From assembly GCA_008297795.1 (NCBI GenBank), contig VBQP01000054.1, positions 1-5,383 on the forward strand: DNA of 5,383 nucleotides. Reading direction: 5' to 3'. This DNA is from Thermoplasmata archaeon (GTDB lineage Archaea; Thermoplasmatota; E2; UBA202; DSCA01). This document shows positions 5,218-5,383 of the stretch, one piece after another (position 1 is the first letter of the stretch; every line of letters starts with the position of its first letter). The position numbers were made by a program, and so were the translations under genes. Under the pieces are notes generated by a model. That model was not told the origin of the DNA. It did no database searches and was given only the letters and a program-made list of their open reading frames with translations.

Positions 5218-5280
5218 CAGTGCGGCACAACAATCTCAATTCATCCCAATAAAAGGATGAATGCCGCAGCAAAAGCACTG
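5218..5280. repeat. nested inverted repeats between convergent genes
   Basis: Three inverted-repeat pairs share one centre region. The inner pair is ATTCATCC (5239-5246) and GGATGAAT (5255-5262), perfect over 8 bp around the loop CAATAAAA. Outside it lie TGCGGCA (5221-5227) with TGCCGCA (5262-5268), and CAGTGC (5218-5223) with GCACTG (5275-5280). The outer pairs share bases and so would compete. The structure starts just after the stop of the plus-strand gene and covers the stop of the minus-strand gene, fitting a bidirectional mRNA 3'-end element. Confidence 0.55.
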
Positions 5281-5383
5281 TTGTACAGAAGCCATGTCAC
5301 AGTGTAAAACTCCGTTGGCAAACTTATCTCAGTGATGTAAGAGCAGAATGCGATGATGCATACTGGTACACCTATCAATACCC
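5241..5383 (-). CDS. membrane protein, C-terminal fragment
   Basis: Reading the minus strand from base 5381 gives 46 residues ending at TGA (5241-5243), with no stop in between; the gene continues past the right edge. The fragment is hydrophobic. It begins with VLIGVPVCIIAFCSYI, a probable membrane helix, then a short polar turn containing T-E-I-S-L-P-T-E, then a second helix from about Y26 to L45 with small residues (N-S-A-F-A-A-A-F) and the end LLLG. Such a two-helix end is common in multi-pass transport or integral membrane proteins, and no family can be named from so little. Only two helices support it, so a chance open frame is not excluded. Its stop lies inside the inverted repeat shared with the convergent gene. 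Confidence 0.55.
   Translation of the reverse strand, partial: VLIGVPVCIIAFCSYITEISLPTEFYTVTWLLYNSAFAAAFILLLG

Overview
The window looks archaeal, probably euryarchaeal; I cannot place it more closely. The signs are very tight genes overlapping by ATGA, Shine-Dalgarno sites of GGTG/GAGG type, heavy use of AGG/AGA for Arg and ATA for Ile, T-rich rather than hairpin-plus-U terminator regions, and a HerA-type ATPase of archaeal/conjugative style. No tRNA, rRNA, IS element, CRISPR array or attachment site is visible.

Region 1 (1-4012) is one uninterrupted plus-strand operon of six genes that enters from the left edge. In order it holds the C-terminal end of a JAMM/MPN metalloprotease; a ThiF/MoeB-type E1-like adenylyltransferase; two very small membrane proteins (70 and 66 aa); a 794-aa HerA/VirB4-like ATPase with a C-terminal winged helix and a putative PD-(D/E)XK nuclease-like domain; and a 123-aa protein I do not recognise. 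Every junction overlaps by 4 to 11 bp, so the six proteins are very likely made together. E1 plus JAMM is the signature of a ubiquitin-like or sulfur-carrier conjugation/deconjugation pair. The small membrane proteins plus the ATPase suggest a membrane-anchored DNA-translocation or DNA-processing machine. Together they are the candidate novel system here, either a conjugation/plasmid-type module or a defence-type module. Neither a ubiquitin-like modifier nor an E2 is encoded in the window.

Region 2 (4013-4449) has a short T-rich gap and then a 120-aa protein with a CxCG...C...GRH zinc-binding-like pattern, apparently without a Shine-Dalgarno site.

Region 3 (4450-4621) is an AT-rich intergenic stretch. 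It starts with T-tracts, including an exact 11-mer repeated 60 bp apart, contains a small hairpin, and ends in a probable promoter and a clear Shine-Dalgarno site.

Region 4 (4622-5383) has a stand-alone gamma-glutamylcyclotransferase-fold protein. It converges on the 3' end of a minus-strand membrane protein gene that runs in from the right edge, with a nested inverted repeat between and across their ends.
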